From NCBI RefSeq assembly GCF_019969845.1, contig NZ_JAHXYR010000011.1:62001-126000 (forward strand): a DNA stretch of 64,000 bases. Reading direction: 5' to 3'. Numbering within the stretch: position 1 is the stretch's first letter; each line of letters starts with the position of its first letter. The notes below the pieces were generated by a model. It made no database searches. It saw only the letters and a program-made list of their open reading frames with translations, and was not told the origin of the DNA. The DNA comes from Sphingobacterium sp. GVS05A. GTDB taxonomy: Bacteria > Bacteroidota > Bacteroidia > Sphingobacteriales > Sphingobacteriaceae. Positions 34,231 to 42,320 of this stretch are shown one piece after another. The translations under genes were made by a program, and so were the position numbers.

Positions 34231-34626
34231 ATGAAAAGATTGCTTGCAATATGTTTTTTGACGATTTATATCGCGTCGGCAACTGAAATTTCGCAATTGT
34301 TGCGATTTCCGTTGTTGATTGAGCATTATTTTGAGCATAAGGAAAAGAATCCAACAATGTCTGTACTTGATTTTTTGAAAGTACACTACAAAGGAGACCA
34401 TCTGCAAAACCATCCGAATGACGATGATTATGACAAAGACCAACGGCTACCCTTTATGATGCACACAGCTTGGTATAGCGCTGTTTTTGTCTGTCCTCAA
34501 ATTGTTAATATCGAAATTGATAACAGGTCCCTACCTGAAAATAATGATAATACACCAGTCCGGAATGATCAGTTTGTAGATGATACATTCCTTAATTCGA
34601 TATGGCAACCGCCAAAATTCTGTTGA
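34231..34626 (+). CDS. Small exported His/Asp-rich protein of the metal-efflux locus
   Basis: A 131-residue protein starting at the ATG at 34231, chosen over an in-frame TTG at 34222. The first 20 residues are a signal-like segment (LLAICFLTIYIASA). The mature part has HYFEH, HYKGDHLQNH and a DDDYDKDQRLPFMMH run: clustered His, Asp and Met that suggest metal binding. No named family is recognised. The gene lies 163 bases upstream of the CusA-like gene on the same strand, so it is probably a periplasmic accessory protein of that pump. Confidence 0.65.
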   Translation: MKRLLAICFLTIYIASATEISQLLRFPLLIEHYFEHKEKNPTMSVLDFLKVHYKGDHLQNHPNDDDYDKDQRLPFMMHTAWYSAVFVCPQIVNIEIDNRSLPENNDNTPVRNDQFVDDTFLNSIWQPPKFC

Positions 34627-34789
34627 TCAAATCCTTTTTTTATTATTTCGGATGGAGTATCCGCTATAAAACGTTTTGTTATTGGTAAGATCGCGATACC
34701 CTTTATGCTAAGTGGTTGAGTGTTCCTTCCGGCATTGTACTGGCGTTTATCTTCATCATGGATTTACGATTTAACAGAATCTATTTATT

Positions 34790-37700
34790 ATGCTTACGAA
34801 AATCATTGAGTTTTCTGTCAAGAACAAACTCATCGTTGCACTATTGATTTTGGCTCTAATCGGTGTCGGTGCTTATCAGGTGACTAAATTGCCTATTGAT
34901 GCCGTTCCCGATATTACCAACAATCAAGTGCAAGTCATCACCATTGCGCCCTCTTTTGGAGCGACAGATATCGAACGACTGGTTACCTTCCCAATTGAAC
35001 AGGCCAACAGTAATATTGCTGGATTACAGGAAATCCGAAGTTTTTCCCGATTTGGGCTATCCCTTGTCACTATTGTCTTTGGAGACAACATTGATATCTA
35101 TTGGGCCCGGCAGCAGGTAGCCGAACGTCTCCAGCAGGTACAGCAGGAAATTCCACAAGGTGTAGGCCAGCCTCAGCTAGGGCCTATTTCTACGGGGCTT
35201 GGCGAAATTTATCAATACGTAGTTCGCCCCCAACAGGGTTACGAACGCAAATATAATGTGACAGAGTTGCGTACCATCCAGGATTGGATTATCAGACGGC
35301 AACTGCTCGGTGTCAAAGGCGTTGCTGAAGTCAGCAGTTTCGGAGGGAAACTCAAACAATACGAGATTGCAGTAAAGCCGGACAGGCTTAATGCTTATCG
35401 GATCACAATAAACGATGTCTTTGACGCACTCAATGCCAATAACCAAAATACCGGTGGTGCTTACATCGAAAAGGGACCGACAGTTCTCTATATTCGTAGT
35501 GAAGGACTTGTTGGCACTATAGCCGACATCCAAAATATTGTCATTGTTGGTAAACAAAATGACCTTCCTATTTTTATCCGCGACATTGCCGAGGTGCGTA
35601 CGGGTTATGCGACCCGTTATGGTGCAATGACCTATAACGATAATGGTGAGGTAGCCGGTGCCATTGTAATGATGCTTAAAGGAGCCAATAGCAGTCAAGT
35701 CATCGCCGATGTAAAGGCCAAAGTCGAGGAAATCCGAAAAACACTGCCCAAAGGGGTCGTCATCGAACCATTTCTTGATCGTACCAAGATGGTCAACAAT
35801 GCCATCAATACAGTGCAGAAAAATCTCTTGGAAGGCGCACTAATTGTCGTTTTTGTGCTGGTGCTCTTTTTGGGGAATATACGGGCTGGCTTACTCGTCG
35901 CTTCTGTTATTCCTTTGGCCATGCTCTTTGCTATCTGCATGATGAACCTGTTTGGTGTTAGTGGCAATCTGATGAGCCTTGGTGCACTCGATTTTGGGTT
36001 GATCATTGATGGAGCGGTAATTATAGTAGAGTCCGTGATGCATCAGCTCCTACAACAACAGCGATTAAAAAGCCTCCTCAAAGTGCCTGCGGAAGCAATG
36101 GACAATATTGTCAACGCATCTGCTGGTCGGATGATGAACAGTGCAGTATTTGGACAGGTCATTATTCTGGTCGTTTATCTTCCGATCCTGACACTGGAGG
36201 GAATCGAAGGTAAGATGTTCAAGCCTATGGCCGAAACGGTTGCTTTTGCTTTATTGGGCGCGTTCCTCCTCTCACTCACCTATATTCCGATGATGAGCGC
36301 AATATTATTACGGACTATAAACAGCAAACCTTCCCTTTCGGACAGGTTGATGAAAAGGCTGGAAAAACTCTATGTCCACGTATTGCTTAAAGTACTCCGG
36401 TTTCCAAAAGTTATTTTTGTGCTGGTCATTTCATTTTTCATTCTGGCCATGGTTATCCTTAGCCATTTGGGGGGTGAATTTATTCCTTCACTGGAGGAAG
36501 GAGATTTTGCGGTGGATACACGTGTCCTTCCAGGGAGTAACCTGACAACTACAATTGAAAGCACCCAGAAAGCTGCCCATATTTTAAAGAGCAGGTTTCC
36601 TGAGGTAGAAAAAGTTGTTACTAAAATTGGCAGTGGAGAGGTGCCGACCGATCCTATGCCCATGGAAGCCTCAGATATGATGGTTATCCTAAAGGACAAG
36701 AAAGAATGGACCTCAGCCCAGACATTTCCTGAGCTCGCCGAAAAAATGGGCAAAGCACTGACAGATGTTCCTGGCATCACAGCGGGCTTCCAATACCCCG
36801 TGCAAATGCGGTTCAACGAACTGATGACAGGTGCCCGCCAAGATGTTGTCCTCAAAATATTTGGCGACAATCTGGATTCACTGGCGCTATATGCTCAAAA
36901 AATTGGTAAAATTATCGAAACGATCCAAGGTACCCAAAATCTCTATATCGAACCGATTGCTGGACTTCCACAGGTCGTGATACAATATAATCGCTCCATG
37001 ATCGCACAGCATCACCTTTCCATCGCTGAAGTCAACAGGACCATCAATACCGCGTTTGCTGGACAGCCTACTGGCCTGGTGTTTGAAGGTGAAAAACGCT
37101 TTGATATGGTAGTCCGCATGGACGCCAGCGACAGAAAGAATATGACCGATATCCGCAATCTCCTGATCCCTACACCAGCGGGTAATCAGATACCGCTCGC
37201 TCAGCTAGCTAGTGTAGCAATCGTACAGGGACCTAATCAGATCCAACGCGAAAACGCGCAACGTAGGATTGTAGTGGGCTTTAACATCAAGGATCGGGAT
37301 GTACAAAGCATCGTACGCGACCTGCAAGCTAAGATCGACAAAGAGATCAAACTTCCCGCAGGGTATTCCATCAAATATGGGGGCTCTTTTGAAAACCTCA
37401 ACAATGCCAGACAACGCTTGCTTATTGCTGTTCCCATTGCATTGGCACTGATCTTTATCCTATTATTCCTTGCTTTTAGATCTGTTAAGGAAAGTTTGCT
37501 TATCTACAGTGCTATTCCACTCTCCATTATTGGTGGAGTCTTTCTGTTGGCACTACGGGGGATGCCTTTTAGTATCAGTGCCGGTGTAGGATTTATTGCG
37601 CTATTTGGGGTCGCAGTCCTGAATGGCATTGTACTAATATCAGAATTCAATCGGCTTCAAAAAAGCGGTATCCATAATATTGTACGCATTGTGGTTGACG

Positions 37701-39133
37701 GAGGCAAAAATCGCTTACGCCCCGTTTTGATGACCGCGTCAGTTGCTTCTTTAGGATTTATACCGATGGCATTGAGCAATGGTGCTGGAGCAGAAGTACA
37801 ACGTCCATTGGCGACAGTGGTCATCGGCGGCTTGCTCATCGCTACACTATTAACGCTGTTCGTACTTCCGCTGCTGTATGTAACGATAGAAAAGGGATTT
37901 AAAGGCACTAAGCTAAAATCTGGTGCCCTTGCCCCAATGCTGTTCGTAATTGCTTTGCTAAGTGTTCAAAACTCAAATGCACAGACTGTTGTTACTTTGG
38001 ATCAATCCATTGCGCTCGCGCAGCAAAATAACCGTAGTTTAAAAAGTGAAAAACTACGAGCTGCTTATACCCAAGCACTAATCGGTACATTCACAGCAGA
38101 TATTCCACAGACAGAAATCGGCTTTGATTACGGTCAGATCAATGGTGCCTATCAAGACAGTAAGTTCAGCATCGTACAACGTTTTGCGTTTCCGGCTGTC
38201 TACCGTAAACAACGTACCCGATATATCGAAGATTGGAAAAAGAGTCAGCTGAATGTAGCGCTCAAAGAGTTTGAACTGAAGAAAGCCGTCAGCCTTACCT
38301 ATTACAATATACTGTACTGGCAGCAAAAAGAACAGCTATTGACCGAAGCACTTTCATTATATAGCAGCTTTCTTGCTAAAACTGTTCTTCGTCAGAAAGC
38401 TGGTGAAAGTGATGTATTGGAAAGCGCTACGGCCGCTAATCAAAAAACTGCAATTGTAATCCAGTTGCGACAGGTAGATGCCGAAATAAAGGTGCTTCAA
38501 TCCCAGTTTCAATGGCTGCTCAATTCCGACCTCATATATACACCTGCCTCAACTGGAAAAGTGTTTTTCAACCCACCTTCGCTAGAAGGCCATCCTTTGC
38601 TCAAGGTATTAGAACAAGGAAAAACAGTGGCCGAACAGGCTACTGCAGTTGAAAAATCCAAGCTTCTCCCCCAACTTCAACTAGGCTACAATCTGAACAG
38701 TTTTAAAGGGGTAGGTCCGAATAACAAAACATATGGTGCAAGTCCAAGATTCCATTCGTTACAGCTGGGCCTTGCTATACCTGTATTTGCTAAAGGGCAG
38801 AAAGCCCGGGTAGAAGCATCGCGTTTGGCCGAGGAGATTGCAGACGATGAATATCACAATGCGGAGATTGCACTCGTGAAACGAAAGCAAGAGCTCTCGC
38901 AACGCTTTCAGAGTAGCCTTGATGTTGTCGGCCATTATGAAACATCCGAACTCAAAAATGCAGACACGATTTTTGAAACGGCACAGAAACAATTTTCCAA
39001 CGGTGCCATCAACTACCTCGAATTTGTCACGCTGGTCAATCAGGCGATCTCGTTAAAAAGCAACTATGCAGATGCGTTGTGGCAGCTCAACGAAAGTGCC
39101 ATTCAGCTTCATTACATCATGCTAAATCAATAA
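34790..39133 (+). CDS. CusA/CzcA-family heavy-metal RND pump fused to a TolC-type domain
   Basis: A 1447-residue fusion. Residues 1-1040 form a heavy-metal RND permease: twelve membrane helices, the proton-relay segment GALDFGLIIDGAVIIVES, and FGVAVLNGIVLISEFN near the second half. Residues about 1050-1064 are a signal-peptide-like stretch (MLFVIALLSVQNSNAQ, Met1050). Residues about 1065-1447 are a TolC-family outer-membrane channel domain (LDQSIALAQQNNRSL). Such fusions occur in Bacteroidota cus/czc loci. The internal signal-like segment could allow release of the channel part. Exports monovalent or divalent metal such as Cu or Zn, to be tested. Confidence 0.88.
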   Translation: MLTKIIEFSVKNKLIVALLILALIGVGAYQVTKLPIDAVPDITNNQVQVITIAPSFGATDIERLVTFPIEQANSNIAGLQEIRSFSRFGLSLVTIVFGDNIDIYWARQQVAERLQQVQQEIPQGVGQPQLGPISTGLGEIYQYVVRPQQGYERKYNVTELRTIQDWIIRRQLLGVKGVAEVSSFGGKLKQYEIAVKPDRLNAYRITINDVFDALNANNQNTGGAYIEKGPTVLYIRSEGLVGTIADIQNIVIVGKQNDLPIFIRDIAEVRTGYATRYGAMTYNDNGEVAGAIVMMLKGANSSQVIADVKAKVEEIRKTLPKGVVIEPFLDRTKMVNNAINTVQKNLLEGALIVVFVLVLFLGNIRAGLLVASVIPLAMLFAICMMNLFGVSGNLMSLGALDFGLIIDGAVIIVESVMHQLLQQQRLKSLLKVPAEAMDNIVNASAGRMMNSAVFGQVIILVVYLPILTLEGIEGKMFKPMAETVAFALLGAFLLSLTYIPMMSAILLRTINSKPSLSDRLMKRLEKLYVHVLLKVLRFPKVIFVLVISFFILAMVILSHLGGEFIPSLEEGDFAVDTRVLPGSNLTTTIESTQKAAHILKSRFPEVEKVVTKIGSGEVPTDPMPMEASDMMVILKDKKEWTSAQTFPELAEKMGKALTDVPGITAGFQYPVQMRFNELMTGARQDVVLKIFGDNLDSLALYAQKIGKIIETIQGTQNLYIEPIAGLPQVVIQYNRSMIAQHHLSIAEVNRTINTAFAGQPTGLVFEGEKRFDMVVRMDASDRKNMTDIRNLLIPTPAGNQIPLAQLASVAIVQGPNQIQRENAQRRIVVGFNIKDRDVQSIVRDLQAKIDKEIKLPAGYSIKYGGSFENLNNARQRLLIAVPIALALIFILLFLAFRSVKESLLIYSAIPLSIIGGVFLLALRGMPFSISAGVGFIALFGVAVLNGIVLISEFNRLQKSGIHNIVRIVVDGGKNRLRPVLMTASVASLGFIPMALSNGAGAEVQRPLATVVIGGLLIATLLTLFVLPLLYVTIEKGFKGTKLKSGALAPMLFVIALLSVQNSNAQTVVTLDQSIALAQQNNRSLKSEKLRAAYTQALIGTFTADIPQTEIGFDYGQINGAYQDSKFSIVQRFAFPAVYRKQRTRYIEDWKKSQLNVALKEFELKKAVSLTYYNILYWQQKEQLLTEALSLYSSFLAKTVLRQKAGESDVLESATAANQKTAIVIQLRQVDAEIKVLQSQFQWLLNSDLIYTPASTGKVFFNPPSLEGHPLLKVLEQGKTVAEQATAVEKSKLLPQLQLGYNLNSFKGVGPNNKTYGASPRFHSLQLGLAIPVFAKGQKARVEASRLAEEIADDEYHNAEIALVKRKQELSQRFQSSLDVVGHYETSELKNADTIFETAQKQFSNGAINYLEFVTLVNQAISLKSNYADALWQLNESAIQLHYIMLNQ

Positions 39134-39135
39134 AA

Positions 39136-40302
39136 ATGAAAACTAAAAAATTTTTATCCCAATATATGGTCTATCAGCTCCTGACAGGAGTTATTATCTG
39201 TCTCAGTTTTTCCTGTCGTGGAAATAAGGAAAACAAACCAGTGACCGCTAGTAAACCAAAGGACGAAAATCTCGTTTCCTTAACGGATGCACAGCTCCGG
39301 AATGTTCGGATCGAAACAGTAGCACTTTCGGACCAAGCTGTTGCAAGTTTCTTAAAACTGAATGGGAAAATAGATGTCCCGCCGCAGAATATGGCGTCTG
39401 TAAGTATCCCTCTCGGCGGATATCTGAAGCGTACGCAACTACTTCCGGGAATGAAGGTATCCAAAGGAGAAGTGATTGCAATCGTAGAAAACCCACAGTT
39501 TGTACAGCTCCAACAGGATTATCTCGCTGCCCAATCAAAACTACACTTTGCCCAGCTCGACTACATACGCCAAAAAGAGCTCAACCAAAACCAAGCGAGT
39601 AGTGATAAGGTAATGCAGCAGGCTCAAGCTGAGATGAACAGCCAGCAGATCATTATGAATGCACTCGCAAGACAGCTTGAGCTCGTCAATATCCCGCCCA
39701 GTACAATTGCTGGCAATATCCGTAAAAGTGCACCTGTGTACAGCAGCATAGATGGCTATGTGAGCAAAGTCAATGTCAATATCGGAAAATATGTAAACCC
39801 GTCGGATATACTCTTCGAACTGATCAATCCCGATGACATCCATCTCAACCTTAAGGTATACGAAAAGGATCTTGAGCAGATGCGTCCTGGACAGCTTCTA
39901 TTGGCCTACTCCAATACCAAACCCAATAAAAAATATAACGGAAAGATCCATCTGATCGGTAAGGATATTGATCCAAGTGGTATGGCCGATGTTCATTGCC
40001 ATCTGGATAAATATGATCAGGATCTGATTCCTGGGCTGTATATGAATGCCGAGGTTCAAACGACTGCAACATTCGGTCATGCCCTCCCTGAAGAAAGTAT
40101 CGTGGACTTTGAAGGCAAAAGTTATGTATTTGTCTCAGAAGGAAATAGAAATTACCGGCTGACAGAGATTTCCGTGGAGGAGCCTCAAAAAGGCCTGGTT
40201 AAGGTATTGAACTTTCAGGATTTCCAGGGTAAGCAAATCGTGAGCAAAAATGCCTACACTCTTTTGATGCAGCTCAAAAACACAGCAGAAGATGAAGAGT
40301 AA
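39136..40302 (+). CDS. CusB/CzcB-type RND periplasmic adaptor
   Basis: A 388-residue lipoprotein (lipobox LSFSCRG, Cys near residue 27). Start taken at 39136, 2 bases after the pump stop. Adaptor features are present: IPLGGYLKRTQLLPGMKVSKGEVIAIVE, a helical hairpin (about 120-165), and SIDGYVSKVNVNIGKYV. It links the pump to the TolC-type part. It is encoded directly after the fusion and completes the tripartite metal-efflux system, with the channel supplied by the fusion itself. Confidence 0.88.
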   Translation: MKTKKFLSQYMVYQLLTGVIICLSFSCRGNKENKPVTASKPKDENLVSLTDAQLRNVRIETVALSDQAVASFLKLNGKIDVPPQNMASVSIPLGGYLKRTQLLPGMKVSKGEVIAIVENPQFVQLQQDYLAAQSKLHFAQLDYIRQKELNQNQASSDKVMQQAQAEMNSQQIIMNALARQLELVNIPPSTIAGNIRKSAPVYSSIDGYVSKVNVNIGKYVNPSDILFELINPDDIHLNLKVYEKDLEQMRPGQLLLAYSNTKPNKKYNGKIHLIGKDIDPSGMADVHCHLDKYDQDLIPGLYMNAEVQTTATFGHALPEESIVDFEGKSYVFVSEGNRNYRLTEISVEEPQKGLVKVLNFQDFQGKQIVSKNAYTLLMQLKNTAEDEE

Positions 40303-40423
40303 AAGTCCAATAACATTATTCAGTATTGTGATCTTCACATTTTCGTGCTTTACCAGGTATACGCGAAGCTGTATGGGGGGCGTTTATATAGCCATCGGGC
40401 TTTTCGGTATACGTTGCTTAGAC

Positions 40424-40446
40424 ATGCTCGAACTGCGTTTCGAGCA
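40424..40446. terminator. Hairpin between the adaptor and PAP2 genes
   Basis: ATGCTCGAA (40424-40432) and TTCGAGCAT (40438-40446) pair perfectly over a 5-base loop. No T tract follows, so it may only attenuate or protect the transcript end. Confidence 0.4.
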
Positions 40447-40507
40447 TTATATCACACCTGTTGGTATGACCTCTCCTATTGCATCATTGAATATTAGATT
40501 TAAGTAG

Positions 40508-41290
40508 ATGAAAAGAGCAACCTTAATTGCACCAATATTTTCACTTTTCGTGAATTTAGCTTTTGCAAGATCTGTTGATCCGAATCTTGATACGTTACTT
40601 AGGATCAACTTTATTCAGGAGGATTCTGTGGGTAAAATTTATCAGCCTAATTACAAAAAATTGATTATCCCGGCGATAGGTATCGGATATGGTGTGCTTA
40701 GCCTCACCAATGACCGATTAAAAGAATTGAATAATTCCACACGCTTTGAGATAGGCGAACATAGCCCTTCACCCATTAAAGCTGATAACTATACGCAATT
40801 TATTCCCGGAGCCTTAGTCTATGGATTGAATGCCTTGGGTGTGCAGGGGAAACATGACTTTAAAGATCGAAGCATAATTTTGGCAACCTCACTGCTGATT
40901 TCAACAGCCATTGTGACACCGACCAAACACCTGATCAAAGAGCGAAGACCCGATGGTTCTAATAACCTGTCGTTTCCGTCTGGTCATACTGCCACAGCCT
41001 TTGCTACAGCGCATTTTATGTTCCGTGAATATCGCGGGAATAACATGTTGTTAAGCTTGCTCGGATATCCTTTTGCGATATTCACAGGCACCTATCGTAC
41101 GTTCAATGATAAGCATTGGGTCGGTGATGTGGTCGCTGGCGCGGGTATAGGGATATTGTCAACTGAAATTGCCTACTGGTCCTTTCCCGCAATGTCAAAA
41201 TTGTTAGGGAATAATTTGGGCAAAAATACATTCATCCTGCCTTATTATCAATCAAATAAGGTAGGGCTTAACTATGTTTGGACATTTTAA
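40508..41290 (+). CDS. PAP2-family phosphatase
   Basis: A 260-residue exported or membrane-bound protein with a signal peptide ending at FARS (about residue 22). The three PAP2 motifs are visible: KHLIKERRP, PSGHTATAFA and the GTYRTFNDKHWVGDV segment containing the catalytic His-Asp. Members dephosphorylate lipid phosphates or undecaprenyl pyrophosphate. It lies 205 bases after the adaptor gene on the same strand. A terminator follows at 41329-41354. Confidence 0.88.
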   Translation: MKRATLIAPIFSLFVNLAFARSVDPNLDTLLRINFIQEDSVGKIYQPNYKKLIIPAIGIGYGVLSLTNDRLKELNNSTRFEIGEHSPSPIKADNYTQFIPGALVYGLNALGVQGKHDFKDRSIILATSLLISTAIVTPTKHLIKERRPDGSNNLSFPSGHTATAFATAHFMFREYRGNNMLLSLLGYPFAIFTGTYRTFNDKHWVGDVVAGAGIGILSTEIAYWSFPAMSKLLGNNLGKNTFILPYYQSNKVGLNYVWTF

Positions 41291-41307
41291 AAAATAGGGA
41301 AACTTTG

Positions 41308-41553
41308 TCAAAAATCACAAACTATGCGAGAAGGTGTCGCAATTGACACCTTCTTTTTCAACGCTAAAAGCAGCTCTAGCCCCGATTGATGCAATCCTTG
41401 CCGGAGTTTTAGTTTGATATTTTCAGAAATAGGCTGAGCTAACCTGACTTCCCCTAATTCGATAGATGTATAGGCTATCCCTAATTTGTCGAGTTCAGAT
41501 TTTACCATCATTTTGCAACGGCGGCTCACCATATTTTGAATGATTATTTTCAT
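41308..41553 (-). pseudogene. Truncated HMA-like N-terminal domain of an AraC-type metal-responsive regulator
   Basis: An 81-residue reading frame. The first 60 residues match the small HMA-like domain that in Bacteroidota often precedes an AraC HTH in copper-responsive regulators (MKIIIQNMVSRRCKMMVKSELDKLGI). The usual CxxC metal motif is here SxxC, so one ligand is lost. No HTH follows. The last 18 or so residues are encoded by the PAP2 terminator hairpin and cannot be native. I read it as a decayed regulator left over next to the efflux locus, though a standalone metal-binding protein is possible. Confidence 0.6.
41329..41356 (+). terminator. Intrinsic terminator of the PAP2 gene
   Basis: AGAAGGTGTC (41329-41338) pairs with GACACCTTCT (41345-41354) over a 6-base loop, followed by T's. 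It lies 38 bases after the PAP2 stop and inside the 3' end of the HMA-like reading frame on the other strand. Confidence 0.8.
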
Positions 41554-41845
41554 GTCGGTTGGTCCAATAGGACAAATAATAATGGGCTAAATTATCTACC
41601 ACAAAAACAAAGTAGCTATAGATTAAACATGTTTGCCTAGCAATGTGTTATAAACGATTATTGGATGAACATTCACCAACTTTTGCTATCCTTCTCCCAT
41701 ATTTTACGATAATCCAAAAACAGCAGAAAAAAGGTAGCTTAAAAAGAGTAGATACTTTTGTTTTTCTGTAAAGATTGTTGATCAATGCAGAGATCGTAAA
41801 CTTTGATCAATAAATAAAGAGGTGATCGACTAGTTGAAGTTCCAT

Positions 41846-42286
41846 CTAATCATTATGAGATTCAAAGCGTCCGGTTCCATTTTCTATATTGATACGAAAG
41901 ACGATTAATGAGTCATGAAGCTGTGCATTTATTGCATGAGCTGGATTTCGTCCGGCTTCGTCTGTATTGGGCATAATGCGTAAGATCAGCCCCTGCATCA
42001 CCTGCTGTCTCTCCATGTCTTTCAATTCTTCAAAATTTCCCCACAGAATGACACTTTTCCACCTGAACATACTATCAATCTTGTCAACCTGAAAACATAC
42101 TCGGGAGTTTGTACGAAGCATTTCAATTTTCTTGCCTTCTCCCGACTGGACATATATCGCGTTATTCTGGTAAACATAGTTAACAGGGACAATGTATGTC
42201 TCACCATTGACATGGCACCCTATACGACCAATAAACTGGCTTTCTAATAAGGTGATAATTTCTCTTTTACTCAATTCTCCTAGCAT
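41846..42286 (-). CDS. Pyridoxamine 5'-phosphate oxidase-like FMN-binding protein
   Basis: A 146-residue split-barrel flavin-binding protein. The ATG at 42286 is preferred over an upstream start at 42376 that would overlap the ATPase gene. Typical signatures are MLGELSKREIITLLES, RIGCHVNGETYIVPVNYVY and RWKSVILWGNFEEL. Members often bind FMN or haem and appear in stress or anaerobic responses. It begins 34 bases after the P-type ATPase stop and is probably co-transcribed. The 292 bases to its left hold no gene; two TTGATCAA dyads (41778-41785 and 41803-41810) are visible there. Confidence 0.8.
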   Translation of the reverse strand: MLGELSKREIITLLESQFIGRIGCHVNGETYIVPVNYVYQNNAIYVQSGEGKKIEMLRTNSRVCFQVDKIDSMFRWKSVILWGNFEELKDMERQQVMQGLILRIMPNTDEAGRNPAHAINAQLHDSLIVFRINIENGTGRFESHND

Positions 42287-42320
42287 ATTGACAGTTATTA
42301 AATTATCACAATAAAATGGC

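Noticed and set aside
40292..40507. 71-codon frame overlapping the end of the adaptor gene and ending right before the PAP2 start
   Set aside because: It has a signal-like start but then an ordinary non-protein composition, and a hairpin lies inside it. I see no support for a real gene; only conservation in relatives could rescue it.
41778..41810. Two TTGATCAA dyads as Fnr-type sites
   Set aside because: They lie downstream of the FMN-binding protein gene and lack the 4-base spacer of an Fnr box. Chance in AT-rich DNA is likely.
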